The position numbers and the translations under genes are program-made. From Bifidobacterium breve (GTDB lineage Bacteria > Actinomycetota > Actinomycetes > S36-B12), in contig CAMDKJ010000122.1 in assembly GCA_945900705.1 (NCBI GenBank), forward strand, positions 1 through 5,665: a DNA stretch of 5,665 bases. Reading direction: 5' to 3'. Positions 1-5,665 of the stretch are shown piece by piece (within the stretch, counting starts at the first letter, position 1; every line of letters starts with the position of its first letter). The notes under the pieces were generated by a model. It did not search any database and was not told the DNA's origin. It saw only the letters and a program-made list of their open reading frames with translations.

Positions 1-1750
1 TCGCCTACACAATATGCGCACCCTACGCTTCATGCCCGAAGATAAGCAGCAGAAAAAGGCGCGCGAGACTCTTGAGATCTACGCCCCACTCGCGCATCGG
101 TTGGGCATAAATGCGGTCAAGTGGGAACTAGAAGACCTAGCTTTTGCCACCATGCACCCGAAGATGTACGACGAAATCGTACAACTCGTGGGCCAGCGGG
201 CGCCGTCGCGCGATCAATTGCTTTCGGTAATTATTGATGAAATCGACGCGGATTTGCGCAGGGGGAAATTGCGCGCCGTGGTCAGTGGCCGCCCGAAACA
301 TTATTACTCTGTCTATCAAAAGATGATTGTGCGCGGTCGTGATTTCGCGGAGATCTATGACCTACTCGGCGTGCGCATCCTTGTTGAAAGTGTGCGCGAT
401 TGCTACGCGGTACTCGGTGTAATTCACGCTAAGTGGAGTCCGGTGCCAGGGCGCTTTAAGGATTTTATCGCAATGCCGAAGTTCAATATGTATCAGTCAT
501 TGCATACAACCGTAATTGGCCCTGAAGGTAAACCTGTTGAGCTGCAGATTCGAACTCAAGAAATGCATCGCTCTGCTGAATTCGGAGTCGCGGCTCACTG
601 GCGCTACAAGCAGCAAGATGTTGGTGGCAAATCCGGTCCCGATGATTTTGGTTGGCTGCGCCAGTTGATGGAGTGGCAACGTGAGACCGAAGACCCCGAC
701 GAGTTCATGGATTCGTTGCGTTATGACCTGAGTTCCTCTGAGGTTTATGTTTTCACTCCGAAAGGTGATGTGGTCGCATTACCGAGTAGGGCCACCCCGG
801 TGGACTTTGCCTATTCAGTGCATACCGAAGTGGGCCACCGCTGTGTAGGAGCACGCGTCAATGGCAAGTTGGTGCCCCTTGAGTCAACCTTAGACAATGG
901 CGATGTAGTGGAGATTTTCACTTCCAAAGCCGAAGGTGCCGGTCCCAGCCTTGACTGGGTGTCATTTGTCGCATCTCCGCGAGCCAAAAGCAAGATTAAG
1001 GCGTGGTTCTCAAAGGAGCGGCGCGAGGAGGCCGTCGAGACAGGCAAGGACGCAATTGTGCGGGCAATGCGCAAGCAGGGCCTACCACTGCAGCGCCTAA
1101 TGACCAATCAGTCACTTCAGAACATCGCCTCAGGATTACACCAAACCGATGTAAGTGCACTTTATGCGTCGGTGGGTGAAGGTCGGATTTCTGCGGCCAC
1201 GATCGTACAACGATTAGTTGATGCAGCGGGCGGTGTCGATGGGGCGGCGGACGATGCTGCTGAGGGCATTAATCCTGCGAATTTACGGCAGCGTGCCCGA
1301 ACCTCGGGTGATGTAGGGGTAGTCGTTAAGGGCGTTGATGATGTCTGGATCAAATTGGCCAGATGCTGCACCCCGGTACCCGGTGATGCCATCCTCGGGT
1401 TTGTAACTCGTGGATCTGGGGTATCAGTTCACCGCAATGACTGCGTAAATATTCCCGGACTTCAAGGGGAACCGGAGCGAATAGTCGAAGTCACCTGGGC
1501 ACCAACTGCAACAAGTGTTTTCTTGGTCAACATTCAAGTTGAAGCCTTAGACCGCGCAAGGTTATTGAGTGACGTGACTAGAGCACTCTCTGATACCCAC
1601 GTAAATATCCTGAGTGCATCGGTTACGACTTCACGCGATCGCATCGCGCTGTCGCGATTTACCTTCGAAATGGCCGACCCCAAGCACTTAGGGTCGGTAC
1701 TCAAGGCGGTTCGTAGTGTTGAAGGCGTGTATGACGCCTACCGAGTGTGA
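1..1750 (+). CDS. relA: Bifunctional (p)ppGpp synthetase/hydrolase Rel (5' end missing)
   Basis: This enzyme makes (p)ppGpp from ATP and GTP/GDP and hydrolyses it, which makes it the central stringent-response enzyme, working in the cytosol on ribosomes. The frame is open to the window edge: codons from base 2 read RLHNMRTL, the conserved end of the HD hydrolase domain. The first ATG (14) is therefore internal, and roughly 150-250 N-terminal residues lie upstream. Counting from that Met, the synthetase domain is about 92-205, with GRPKHYYSVYQKM, YDLLGVR (Asp116), MYQSLHT (Tyr160) and VELQIRT (Glu176). RFKD at 147-150 is the RxKD signature of bifunctional Rel/SpoT, not the ExDD of monofunctional RelA. 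Next come TGS (about 243-304), a helical region, the zinc-finger-like segment (Cys451-Cys452, Cys477) and a C-terminal ACT domain (about 503-577). The retained domains look intact. The gene converges on the DUF349 gene, 9 bp between stop codons. Confidence 0.97.
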   Translation, partial: RLHNMRTLRFMPEDKQQKKARETLEIYAPLAHRLGINAVKWELEDLAFATMHPKMYDEIVQLVGQRAPSRDQLLSVIIDEIDADLRRGKLRAVVSGRPKHYYSVYQKMIVRGRDFAEIYDLLGVRILVESVRDCYAVLGVIHAKWSPVPGRFKDFIAMPKFNMYQSLHTTVIGPEGKPVELQIRTQEMHRSAEFGVAAHWRYKQQDVGGKSGPDDFGWLRQLMEWQRETEDPDEFMDSLRYDLSSSEVYVFTPKGDVVALPSRATPVDFAYSVHTEVGHRCVGARVNGKLVPLESTLDNGDVVEIFTSKAEGAGPSLDWVSFVASPRAKSKIKAWFSKERREEAVETGKDAIVRAMRKQGLPLQRLMTNQSLQNIASGLHQTDVSALYASVGEGRISAATIVQRLVDAAGGVDGAADDAAEGINPANLRQRARTSGDVGVVVKGVDDVWIKLARCCTPVPGDAILGFVTRGSGVSVHRNDCVNIPGLQGEPERIVEVTWAPTATSVFLVNIQVEALDRARLLSDVTRALSDTHVNILSASVTTSRDRIALSRFTFEMADPKHLGSVLKAVRSVEGVYDAYRV

Positions 1751-1783
1751 GCTTTACAACTAGACAGCGTGGGTGAGTGACCC
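1723..1783. terminator. Weak hairpin pair at the relA / DUF349 convergent junction
   Basis: AGGCGT (1723-1728) and ACGCCT (1734-1739) form a 6-bp stem with a 5-nt loop in the last codons of relA. GGGT (1771-1774) and ACCC (1780-1783) form a 4-bp stem with a 5-nt loop in the last codons of the DUF349 gene. The 9 bp between the stop codons carry no U-tract. Some transcription stop is expected between convergent genes, but these stems are short and could be chance. Confidence 0.18.
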
Positions 1784-3076
1784 GAATTCACTTGCCGCAG
1801 CCTGCGCCGCCCTTAGGAGCGCGGTAGTTTGCTCAATGGCAGCATCAAGTTTGGCAACTTCGCGGTCATTGCTACTGGCGACCGCCTTAGCGCGTTTCAC
1901 TTCCAATTTAGCGATGCCATCGGAAAAGACATTAGCGGTTGACTCTGCCCGAGCGCGGGCCTCGGGGTTGGATTTCTTCCACGATTCGGATTCGTCCTTG
2001 CGCAGTGCCTCATCGACTTTACGAAGGCGCGCATCGAGTCGTTCGCTCTCACCACGTGGGAGGTCTCCGACTTTCTCCCAGCGTTCGTGAATCCCACGAA
2101 GTGCGGACTTCGCGGCCTTGTGATCGGTGATGGGTAAAAGTGCTTCGGCCTCTGATGCCAATAATTCCTTCGCGGCGACATTTGGTCGCAGTGCATCCTC
2201 GGCCTGTGCTTCAGCAGCCACCTTGGCGGCGAAGAACGCGTCCTGTGCCGATTTAAATCGCTTCCAGAGTTTGTCCTCATCACTTCGCCCGGCGCGCGGG
2301 GCGGCCTTCCAATCATTCATTAAATCGCGAATCTGCTTGCCGGTAGCGACATAGTCGGTCGAAGTCGCCAACGTTTCTGCTTTCGCGATGAGTTCGCGTT
2401 TGCGGGTCACCGCAATCTTATGCTCGGCATCGGCTTCGGCGAAGTGTTGGCGTCGGCGTTTATCGAATCCCGTGCGTGCTGCGCTGATGCGCTTCCAAAG
2501 GGCCTGCTCGGTGGCTCGGTCGGTACGCGGTAAGGCTTTCCACTCTTCAATCATCTTTGCAAAACGTTCACTGGACTGCTTCCAGGATGTCGATGGGCCA
2601 AGCTTTTCGGCCTCTACCGCTAGGGCCTCACGTGCGGAGGTGGCTTCGGCGCGCAAGGCGGCCCGCTTCTCGGCAACGGCGGCACGCACTGTCACGATAT
2701 TCTCAGCTACACCATCGCATTTAATCCCCAGCGCGGTTACATCGCCGATAAAGGCGCGCGCAGCAAGTGCTTCGCGAACTTTCACAAGAACGGTCTGGGC
2801 CTGCTCTGGAGTTGCCCGGCCATCTGCCAAGCGGGCGGCGATTAGTTCAATCTCCACCACTAAGTCTTCATATTTGCGTTGGAAGAAAGCAAGGCCGGCG
2901 GCCGGTGGCCCTGCAGCCCATTGGCCAATTTGGATCTCGCCCTCAGGGGCGAGCAGGTACACGGTGCCATCGGCTTCAACCCGGCCGTACGGTGAGGGTG
3001 GGGGAGCCGGTGCGGCCGGGACCGGTCGCAACATGGCAGGGGTCGGCATCGGGGTCGGCCCGGTGGGGTCGGCCAT
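1760..3076 (-). CDS. DUF349 repeat protein, function unknown
   Basis: A 438-residue soluble, helix-rich protein of the actinobacterial DUF349 family; no biochemical role is established that I can name. Residues 1-30 are a Pro/Ala-rich tail. Residues 30-85 (YGRV...DGTVYLL, then IGQW) form the conserved N-terminal block of actinobacterial members. Two clear DUF349 repeats follow at about 163-212 and 239-288, each with a W-K core, a P-R turn and the signature LWKR (193-196, 270-273). A third, degenerate copy lies at about 316-360, with ERWEKVGDLPRGE and LDAR replacing LWKR. Residues 380-430 look like a coiled coil. There is no signal peptide or membrane segment. The ATG at 3076 is favoured because AGGCAGG sits 7 nt upstream and the N-terminal block is complete. 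It lies 85 bp downstream of the cyclophilin gene on the same strand, so the two may share transcripts. Confidence 0.9.
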   Translation of the reverse strand: MADPTGPTPMPTPAMLRPVPAAPAPPPSPYGRVEADGTVYLLAPEGEIQIGQWAAGPPAAGLAFFQRKYEDLVVEIELIAARLADGRATPEQAQTVLVKVREALAARAFIGDVTALGIKCDGVAENIVTVRAAVAEKRAALRAEATSAREALAVEAEKLGPSTSWKQSSERFAKMIEEWKALPRTDRATEQALWKRISAARTGFDKRRRQHFAEADAEHKIAVTRKRELIAKAETLATSTDYVATGKQIRDLMNDWKAAPRAGRSDEDKLWKRFKSAQDAFFAAKVAAEAQAEDALRPNVAAKELLASEAEALLPITDHKAAKSALRGIHERWEKVGDLPRGESERLDARLRKVDEALRKDESESWKKSNPEARARAESTANVFSDGIAKLEVKRAKAVASSNDREVAKLDAAIEQTTALLRAAQAAASEFGSLTHAV

Positions 3077-3083
3077 AGGTGAA

Positions 3084-3090
3084 CCTGCCT
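3084..3090 (-). promoter_or_regulatory. Ribosome binding site of the DUF349 gene
   Basis: On the minus strand AGGCAGG sits 7 nt upstream of the ATG at 3076. It is an imperfect but reasonable match to AGGAGG and decides for this start. It implies a message with a 5' leader or read-through from the cyclophilin gene, not a leaderless transcript. Confidence 0.5.
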
Positions 3091-3130
3091 AACGGTTGGC
3101 GATCAGGAGTGATCGGGTCTATTTGGTGGT

Positions 3131-3154
3131 CGGTCTCTTGGTACAGACCGTACC
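3131..3154 (-). terminator. Possible stem-loop after the cyclophilin gene (no U-tract)
   Basis: Two alternative hairpins overlap here. CGGTCT (3131-3136) pairs perfectly with AGACCG (3145-3150) around an 8-nt loop, and GGTAC (3140-3144) pairs perfectly with GTACC (3150-3154) around a 5-nt loop. They share bases, so only one can form at a time. On the minus strand the structure begins 7 nt after the cyclophilin stop codon. No run of U follows, so it is not a classical intrinsic terminator; it could be a weak terminator, an RNA-processing site, or chance. Confidence 0.25.
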
Positions 3155-3161
3155 GGCCCAC

Positions 3162-3977
3162 TCACCCCGCTTGTGCCGTGGCTGTCTCAATCGTTATCGA
3201 CTGGGTTGGGGCCCCATCGGAGCCGCCACCGGTCACCCCAGCCGCGGCCACCCCCCGCAATAGCTCAAGGCCTGAGGTGACCGTGCCCCAAATGGTGTAT
3301 CCGGAAGGCAAGGTGGTGTCTTCATACACCAGGAAAAACTGGGATCCGCTGGTGCCCGGACCGGCATTTGCCATGGCCACTGAACCCGCGGGGTAGTTTG
3401 CGGCCCCCTCGCCCGGCAGGTTCTCATCCGGTACCTGGTAGCCGGGGCCACCGGTGCCGTCACCCTTTGGATCTCCGCATTGCAGGACGAAAATGCCCGC
3501 GGTGGTGAGCCGGTGGCAGGCCACCGAATCATAAAAGCCCTGCTCGACTAAGAAAATCTCCGAGGCAACTGTCAACGGTGCCTGGTCTGGCAGAGTCTCA
3601 ATGACGATGTCACCGCAGTTGGTGGTCAAGGTGATCTTGGCGGGCTTACTCGAAAGTGGTGAAGCAGCGGGTGCGGTGGCCCAGGTCAGGTTGTCGGGGC
3701 GGGCGGCTACCGCAGGGGTGCAGGCCAAAGCTGCGGGGGCGGCACTGGCAATCGCGGAAGCCAGGGCCGCGGCGGCCGCAGCTCCATCGACCGGTTCGCT
3801 CTTATTGTTTTGGCTGATGAAGACAAAAGCCAATGAGCCAGCCACGAGCACCAACACCACCGCCGCGGCGATGATCTTTTGGCGCCTGGCACGGCGCTTT
3901 GAGCTGACTGCTCGCCGCTCCTGCTGCCGCTCGTACTTCTCCCGGGCCAATTGCCGCTCACGCTCGTTACTTGCCAT
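3162..3977 (-). CDS. ppiB: Membrane-anchored cyclophilin-type peptidyl-prolyl cis-trans isomerase
   Basis: Predicted to catalyse cis-trans isomerisation of X-Pro bonds on the outer face of the cytoplasmic membrane. The 271 residues comprise a highly basic cytoplasmic tail (1-34), one hydrophobic helix (about 35-54: IIAAAVVLVLVAGSLAFVFI), an Ala-rich linker (about 65-110) and a cyclophilin domain (about 113-266). Active-site marks are CHRL (His155, Arg156, matching the cyclophilin catalytic HR), GIFVLQCGDP (Phe163, Gln166) and GSQFF (Gln213, Phe214). The motif usually written FMxQ reads FVLQ, and the late His of cyclophilin A is replaced by YTIWG, which is common in actinobacterial relatives as I recall them. 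Four Cys (86, 121, 154, 167) all fall outside the membrane. The start has no Shine-Dalgarno but sits 6 nt after a -10-like TAGACT, suggesting leaderless translation. The symbol follows the M. tuberculosis syntenic gene; the family call is firmer than the name. Confidence 0.93.
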   Translation of the reverse strand: MASNERERQLAREKYERQQERRAVSSKRRARRQKIIAAAVVLVLVAGSLAFVFISQNNKSEPVDGAAAAAALASAIASAAPAALACTPAVAARPDNLTWATAPAASPLSSKPAKITLTTNCGDIVIETLPDQAPLTVASEIFLVEQGFYDSVACHRLTTAGIFVLQCGDPKGDGTGGPGYQVPDENLPGEGAANYPAGSVAMANAGPGTSGSQFFLVYEDTTLPSGYTIWGTVTSGLELLRGVAAAGVTGGGSDGAPTQSITIETATAQAG

Positions 3978-3983
3978 CCGCGG

Positions 3984-3989
3984 AGTCTA
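3984..3989 (-). promoter_or_regulatory. Putative -10 box of a leaderless promoter for the cyclophilin gene
   Basis: On the minus strand the hexamer reads TAGACT, which fits the TAnnnT form of actinobacterial -10 boxes. Exactly 6 nt separate it from the ATG at 3977, so transcription would begin at or within a base of the start codon. No Shine-Dalgarno lies in between (CCGCGG only), consistent with a leaderless mRNA, which is common in Actinobacteria. No good -35 hexamer is visible at normal spacing. Inferred from position and motif only. Confidence 0.45.
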
Positions 3990-4013
3990 TTCGTCCGCCC
4001 GTTGGCACAGCAC

Positions 4014-4019
4014 TAGGCT
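4014..4019 (+). promoter_or_regulatory. Putative -10 box of a leaderless promoter for the hydrolase-hisS operon
   Basis: The hexamer TAGGCT fits TAnnnT and ends 7 nt before the GTG at 4027, placing the expected transcription start on or next to the start codon. The intervening TCCCAAG has no anti-16S complementarity. There is no convincing -35 element; the best candidate near 3990 is poor. It lies 24 bp from the opposing -10 box of the cyclophilin gene and forms a near inverted copy of it (TAGGCT versus TAGACT). Confidence 0.42.
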
Positions 4020-4026
4020 TCCCAAG

Positions 4027-4722
4027 GTGTTCATCGCAGGCTTTCCGGCAGGACCATGGGCTACTAATTGCTATGTGATCGCGAGCGCCCCCGGCCAGCC
4101 CTGCTTGATAGTGGATCCGGGCCAAGGCAGCATCGACGGGGTAGCCGAAATCGTGCGGGACCAGCACCTCTTGCCGGTGGCCGTACTGCTAACCCACGGA
4201 CATATCGATCATGTTTGGTCCGTGGCGCCGGTGGCATCCGGGTTTGGCATACCTGCACTCATTCACGCCGACGACCGTTACCGGCTAGCCGACCCGATCA
4301 GCCAAACCCCGAGTATGGGCCGCGAGCAACTTTTGGCCATGACTAAAGGGGCACTTGAACTAACCGAGCCCGATGACGTTCGAGTATTTGTTGATCAGGA
4401 AGTCTTAGACTTCGCCGGTCTTGGGCTACGGGTTGAGCACGCACCTGGTCACACCGAAGGTTCGGTGGTCTTCCAGATATCTGACCCGGAGGCGCCCATC
4501 ATGTTGAGTGGAGATCTACTTTTCGCCGGCTCAATTGGCCGCACCGACCTACCAGGTGGTGATCAGGTGGCCATGGAGCGTTCGCTAGCGCGGGTAGTTT
4601 TGGGCTCGGCTGATGCAACCGTGGTGCTGCCAGGTCATGGGCCGCAAACCACAATCGGGGTTGAGCGTGCGACCAATCCTTATCTGACCGCGTTCACGGA
4701 GCCACCAAGGCGAGGTATGTAG
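4027..4722 (+). CDS. Metallo-beta-lactamase-fold hydrolase, glyoxalase II-like
   Basis: A 231-residue cytosolic metal-dependent hydrolase. The complete metal-ligand set is visible: THGHIDH (His57, His59, Asp61, His62), APGHTEGS (His142), SGDLLFAGSIGRTD (Asp163) and LPGHGPQT (His204). It is too short to hold the extra helical C-terminal domain of classical hydroxyacylglutathione hydrolases, so it belongs with the small YcbL-like/glyoxalase II-like group. The physiological substrate, perhaps a thiol ester such as a mycothiol conjugate, is inference only. The start is set at GTG 4027, giving the family-typical VFIAGFPAGPWATNCY. The frame stays open upstream to ATG 3601, but that part is antisense to the cyclophilin gene and reads as low-complexity Ala-rich sequence. 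There is no Shine-Dalgarno; a -10-like TAGGCT ends 7 nt before the GTG. hisS follows after 2 bp, so the pair is very likely co-transcribed, as with Rv2581c-hisS in M. tuberculosis. Confidence 0.93.
   Translation: MFIAGFPAGPWATNCYVIASAPGQPCLIVDPGQGSIDGVAEIVRDQHLLPVAVLLTHGHIDHVWSVAPVASGFGIPALIHADDRYRLADPISQTPSMGREQLLAMTKGALELTEPDDVRVFVDQEVLDFAGLGLRVEHAPGHTEGSVVFQISDPEAPIMLSGDLLFAGSIGRTDLPGGDQVAMERSLARVVLGSADATVVLPGHGPQTTIGVERATNPYLTAFTEPPRRGM
4707..4715 (+). promoter_or_regulatory. Ribosome binding site of hisS
   Basis: AAGGCGAGG, with GAGG at 4712-4715, lies 9 nt before the hisS ATG at 4725 and within the last codons of the hydrolase gene. It supports that start and suggests translation of hisS from a shared transcript. 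Unlike the two divergent genes upstream, this start has a recognisable Shine-Dalgarno. Confidence 0.6.
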
Positions 4723-4724
4723 TA

Positions 4725-5665
4725 ATGGCGAAACCCACCCGGCTCTCTGGGTTTCCCGAGTTGCTGCCATCGGGTCGAGTAATCGAGCAGTATGTTCTCG
4801 ACGTTGCCCGTCAGGTTTTCGAGTTGCACGGATTTCTCTCACTCGAGACCCGCGCGGTCGAACCGATTGACAATTTGCAGGGCAGTGGTGAGATCGCTAA
4901 AGAGATATATGTATTGCGCCGGATGCATGCAGCTGATGGGGAGGCAGATCCCGGTCTTGGTTTGCACTTTGATCTCACGGTGCCATTCGCGCGGTACGTA
5001 CTTGAAAATTCAGCGCAGTTGGAGTTCCCACTCCGCAGATATCAAATTCAAAAGGTCTGGCGTGGCGAGCGACCGCAAGATGGTCGTTTCCGCGAGTTCA
5101 CCCAGGCTGATATCGATGTAGTTGGCAGCGGCGCCCTGGCTTTTCATCATGAGATAGAGATGGCAGTGGTGATGTCCACCCTGTTGGCAAAACTGCCAAT
5201 TCCACCCGCGATCATCCAAGTGAATAACCGCAAACTCGCTGAGGGTTTCTATCTCGGGGTGGGGGCAACTGACACTCAAGGGGTGCTGCGGGCAATAGAT
5301 AAACTCGACAAAATTGGGGCTGACCGCGTCCGCTTGCTTTTGGAGGCCGAAGCAGGGTTGACCCCCGAAGCCGCGGTTAAGTGCATTCAATTGGCGTCGA
5401 TCAAGACCTCGGATGCCTCATTCGTTGATCAAGTACGTGCGCTGGGCGTGCAAAATGACCTGCTTGACGAAGGGCTGAGTGAATTAGCGGCGGTGGTAAC
5501 CGGCGCCAACTCGGAGCGGCCCGGCTCGGTCGTAGCTGACCTTCGGATTGCTCGTGGGCTGGATTACTACACGGGTACCGTCTATGAAACCCAACTGGTT
5601 GGATTCGAATCGGTTGGCTCAATTAGTTCAGGTGGTCGCTACGACAATTTGGCCAGCGACGGCAA
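4725..5665 (+). CDS. hisS: Histidyl-tRNA synthetase, divergent eukaryote-like type (3' end missing)
   Basis: Class II synthetase that activates histidine with ATP and transfers it to tRNA-His. The 313 visible residues begin MAKPTRLSGFPELLPSGR and run off the window in frame; the missing part should be the rest of the catalytic core and the anticodon-binding domain. Motif 2 is VWRGERPQDGRFREF (Arg113, Arg116, Arg121). The histidine-specific motifs are RGLDYYTGTVYE (Arg277 onward) and SSGGRYDNLAS. The segment GLGLHFDLTVPFARYV replaces the LRPEGT-type motif of the usual bacterial enzyme and resembles eukaryotic and archaeal HisRS. Bifidobacterium-type enzymes share this form, including HFDLTVP, WRGERPQ and NNRKL. 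ATG 4725 is chosen because the family N-terminus starts there and GCGAGG lies 9 nt upstream, inside the end of the preceding hydrolase gene. Expression probably comes from the hydrolase promoter; I see no T-box or separate leader. Confidence 0.96.
   Translation, partial: MAKPTRLSGFPELLPSGRVIEQYVLDVARQVFELHGFLSLETRAVEPIDNLQGSGEIAKEIYVLRRMHAADGEADPGLGLHFDLTVPFARYVLENSAQLEFPLRRYQIQKVWRGERPQDGRFREFTQADIDVVGSGALAFHHEIEMAVVMSTLLAKLPIPPAIIQVNNRKLAEGFYLGVGATDTQGVLRAIDKLDKIGADRVRLLLEAEAGLTPEAAVKCIQLASIKTSDASFVDQVRALGVQNDLLDEGLSELAAVVTGANSERPGSVVADLRIARGLDYYTGTVYETQLVGFESVGSISSGGRYDNLASDG

Noticed and set aside
1635..1642. GCGATCGC palindrome resembling the cyanobacterial HIP1 element
   Set aside because: I noticed a single occurrence, within the conserved ACT-domain coding sequence of relA; the gene content is actinobacterial, so it is most likely chance.
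2388..3092. 234-codon plus-strand reading frame opposite the DUF349 gene
   Set aside because: Its composition is Ser/Ala/Arg-rich as expected of the antisense of an Ala/Glu/Lys-rich gene, with no recognisable domain, while the minus-strand protein has clear DUF349 repeats.
3740..3790. GC-rich, repeat-like stretch in the cyclophilin gene
   Set aside because: It is explained by the Ala-rich linker after the membrane helix; there is no regular repeat unit.
3601..4026. In-frame upstream extension of the hydrolase reading frame to ATG 3601
   Set aside because: It is antisense to the cyclophilin gene, Ala-rich and unlike any hydrolase N-terminus; the family start matches GTG 4027.
5010..5390. 126-codon minus-strand reading frame inside hisS
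   Set aside because: It overlaps the conserved motif 2 region of hisS and has no domain features; it is a shadow frame.
1..5665. Possible defence, mobile or other novel system
   Set aside because: All five genes belong to recognisable housekeeping or conserved families in a known actinobacterial order; no integrase, transposase, tRNA attachment site, CRISPR repeat or toxin-antitoxin pair is visible.

Overview
The window is ordinary chromosomal sequence from an actinobacterium, probably an uncultured lineage with GC content that is moderate for the phylum (roughly mid-50s percent by eye, not computed). The assignment rests on four points: an actinobacterial-type bifunctional Rel, a DUF349 protein with the actinobacterial N-terminal block, a membrane-anchored cyclophilin of the actinobacterial kind, and a gene order that matches the relA - ppiB - glyoxalase-II-like - hisS neighbourhood I know from Mycobacterium tuberculosis (Rv2583c to Rv2580c). 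Here a DUF349 gene sits between relA and the cyclophilin gene. I cannot name a genus.

Layout: (1) 1-1750, plus strand: the (p)ppGpp synthetase/hydrolase Rel, with its 5' end cut off by the window edge. (2) 1760-3076, minus strand: a DUF349 repeat protein, convergent with relA and only 9 bp from it. (3) 3162-3977, minus strand: a single-pass membrane cyclophilin, 85 bp upstream of the DUF349 gene. (4) 4027-4722, plus strand: a metallo-beta-lactamase-fold hydrolase, divergent from the cyclophilin. (5) 4725-5665, plus strand: hisS of the divergent eukaryote-like type, 2 bp after the hydrolase gene and running off the window end. Coding density is very high. No stretch over 300 bp lacks a gene, and I see no RNA genes, mobile elements, CRISPR arrays or long repeats.

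Functionally this is a housekeeping and stress neighbourhood. Rel senses uncharged tRNA on the ribosome and sets (p)ppGpp, HisRS charges tRNA-His, the cyclophilin assists protein folding outside the membrane, and the small MBL hydrolase probably handles a thioester or a similar metabolite. The most interesting regulatory point is the 49-bp gap between the divergent cyclophilin and hydrolase genes. It carries a TAnnnT -10-like hexamer 6-7 bp ahead of each start codon, and neither gene has a Shine-Dalgarno there. This suggests two back-to-back leaderless promoters that cannot both be occupied by polymerase. I found no evidence for a novel multi-gene system.
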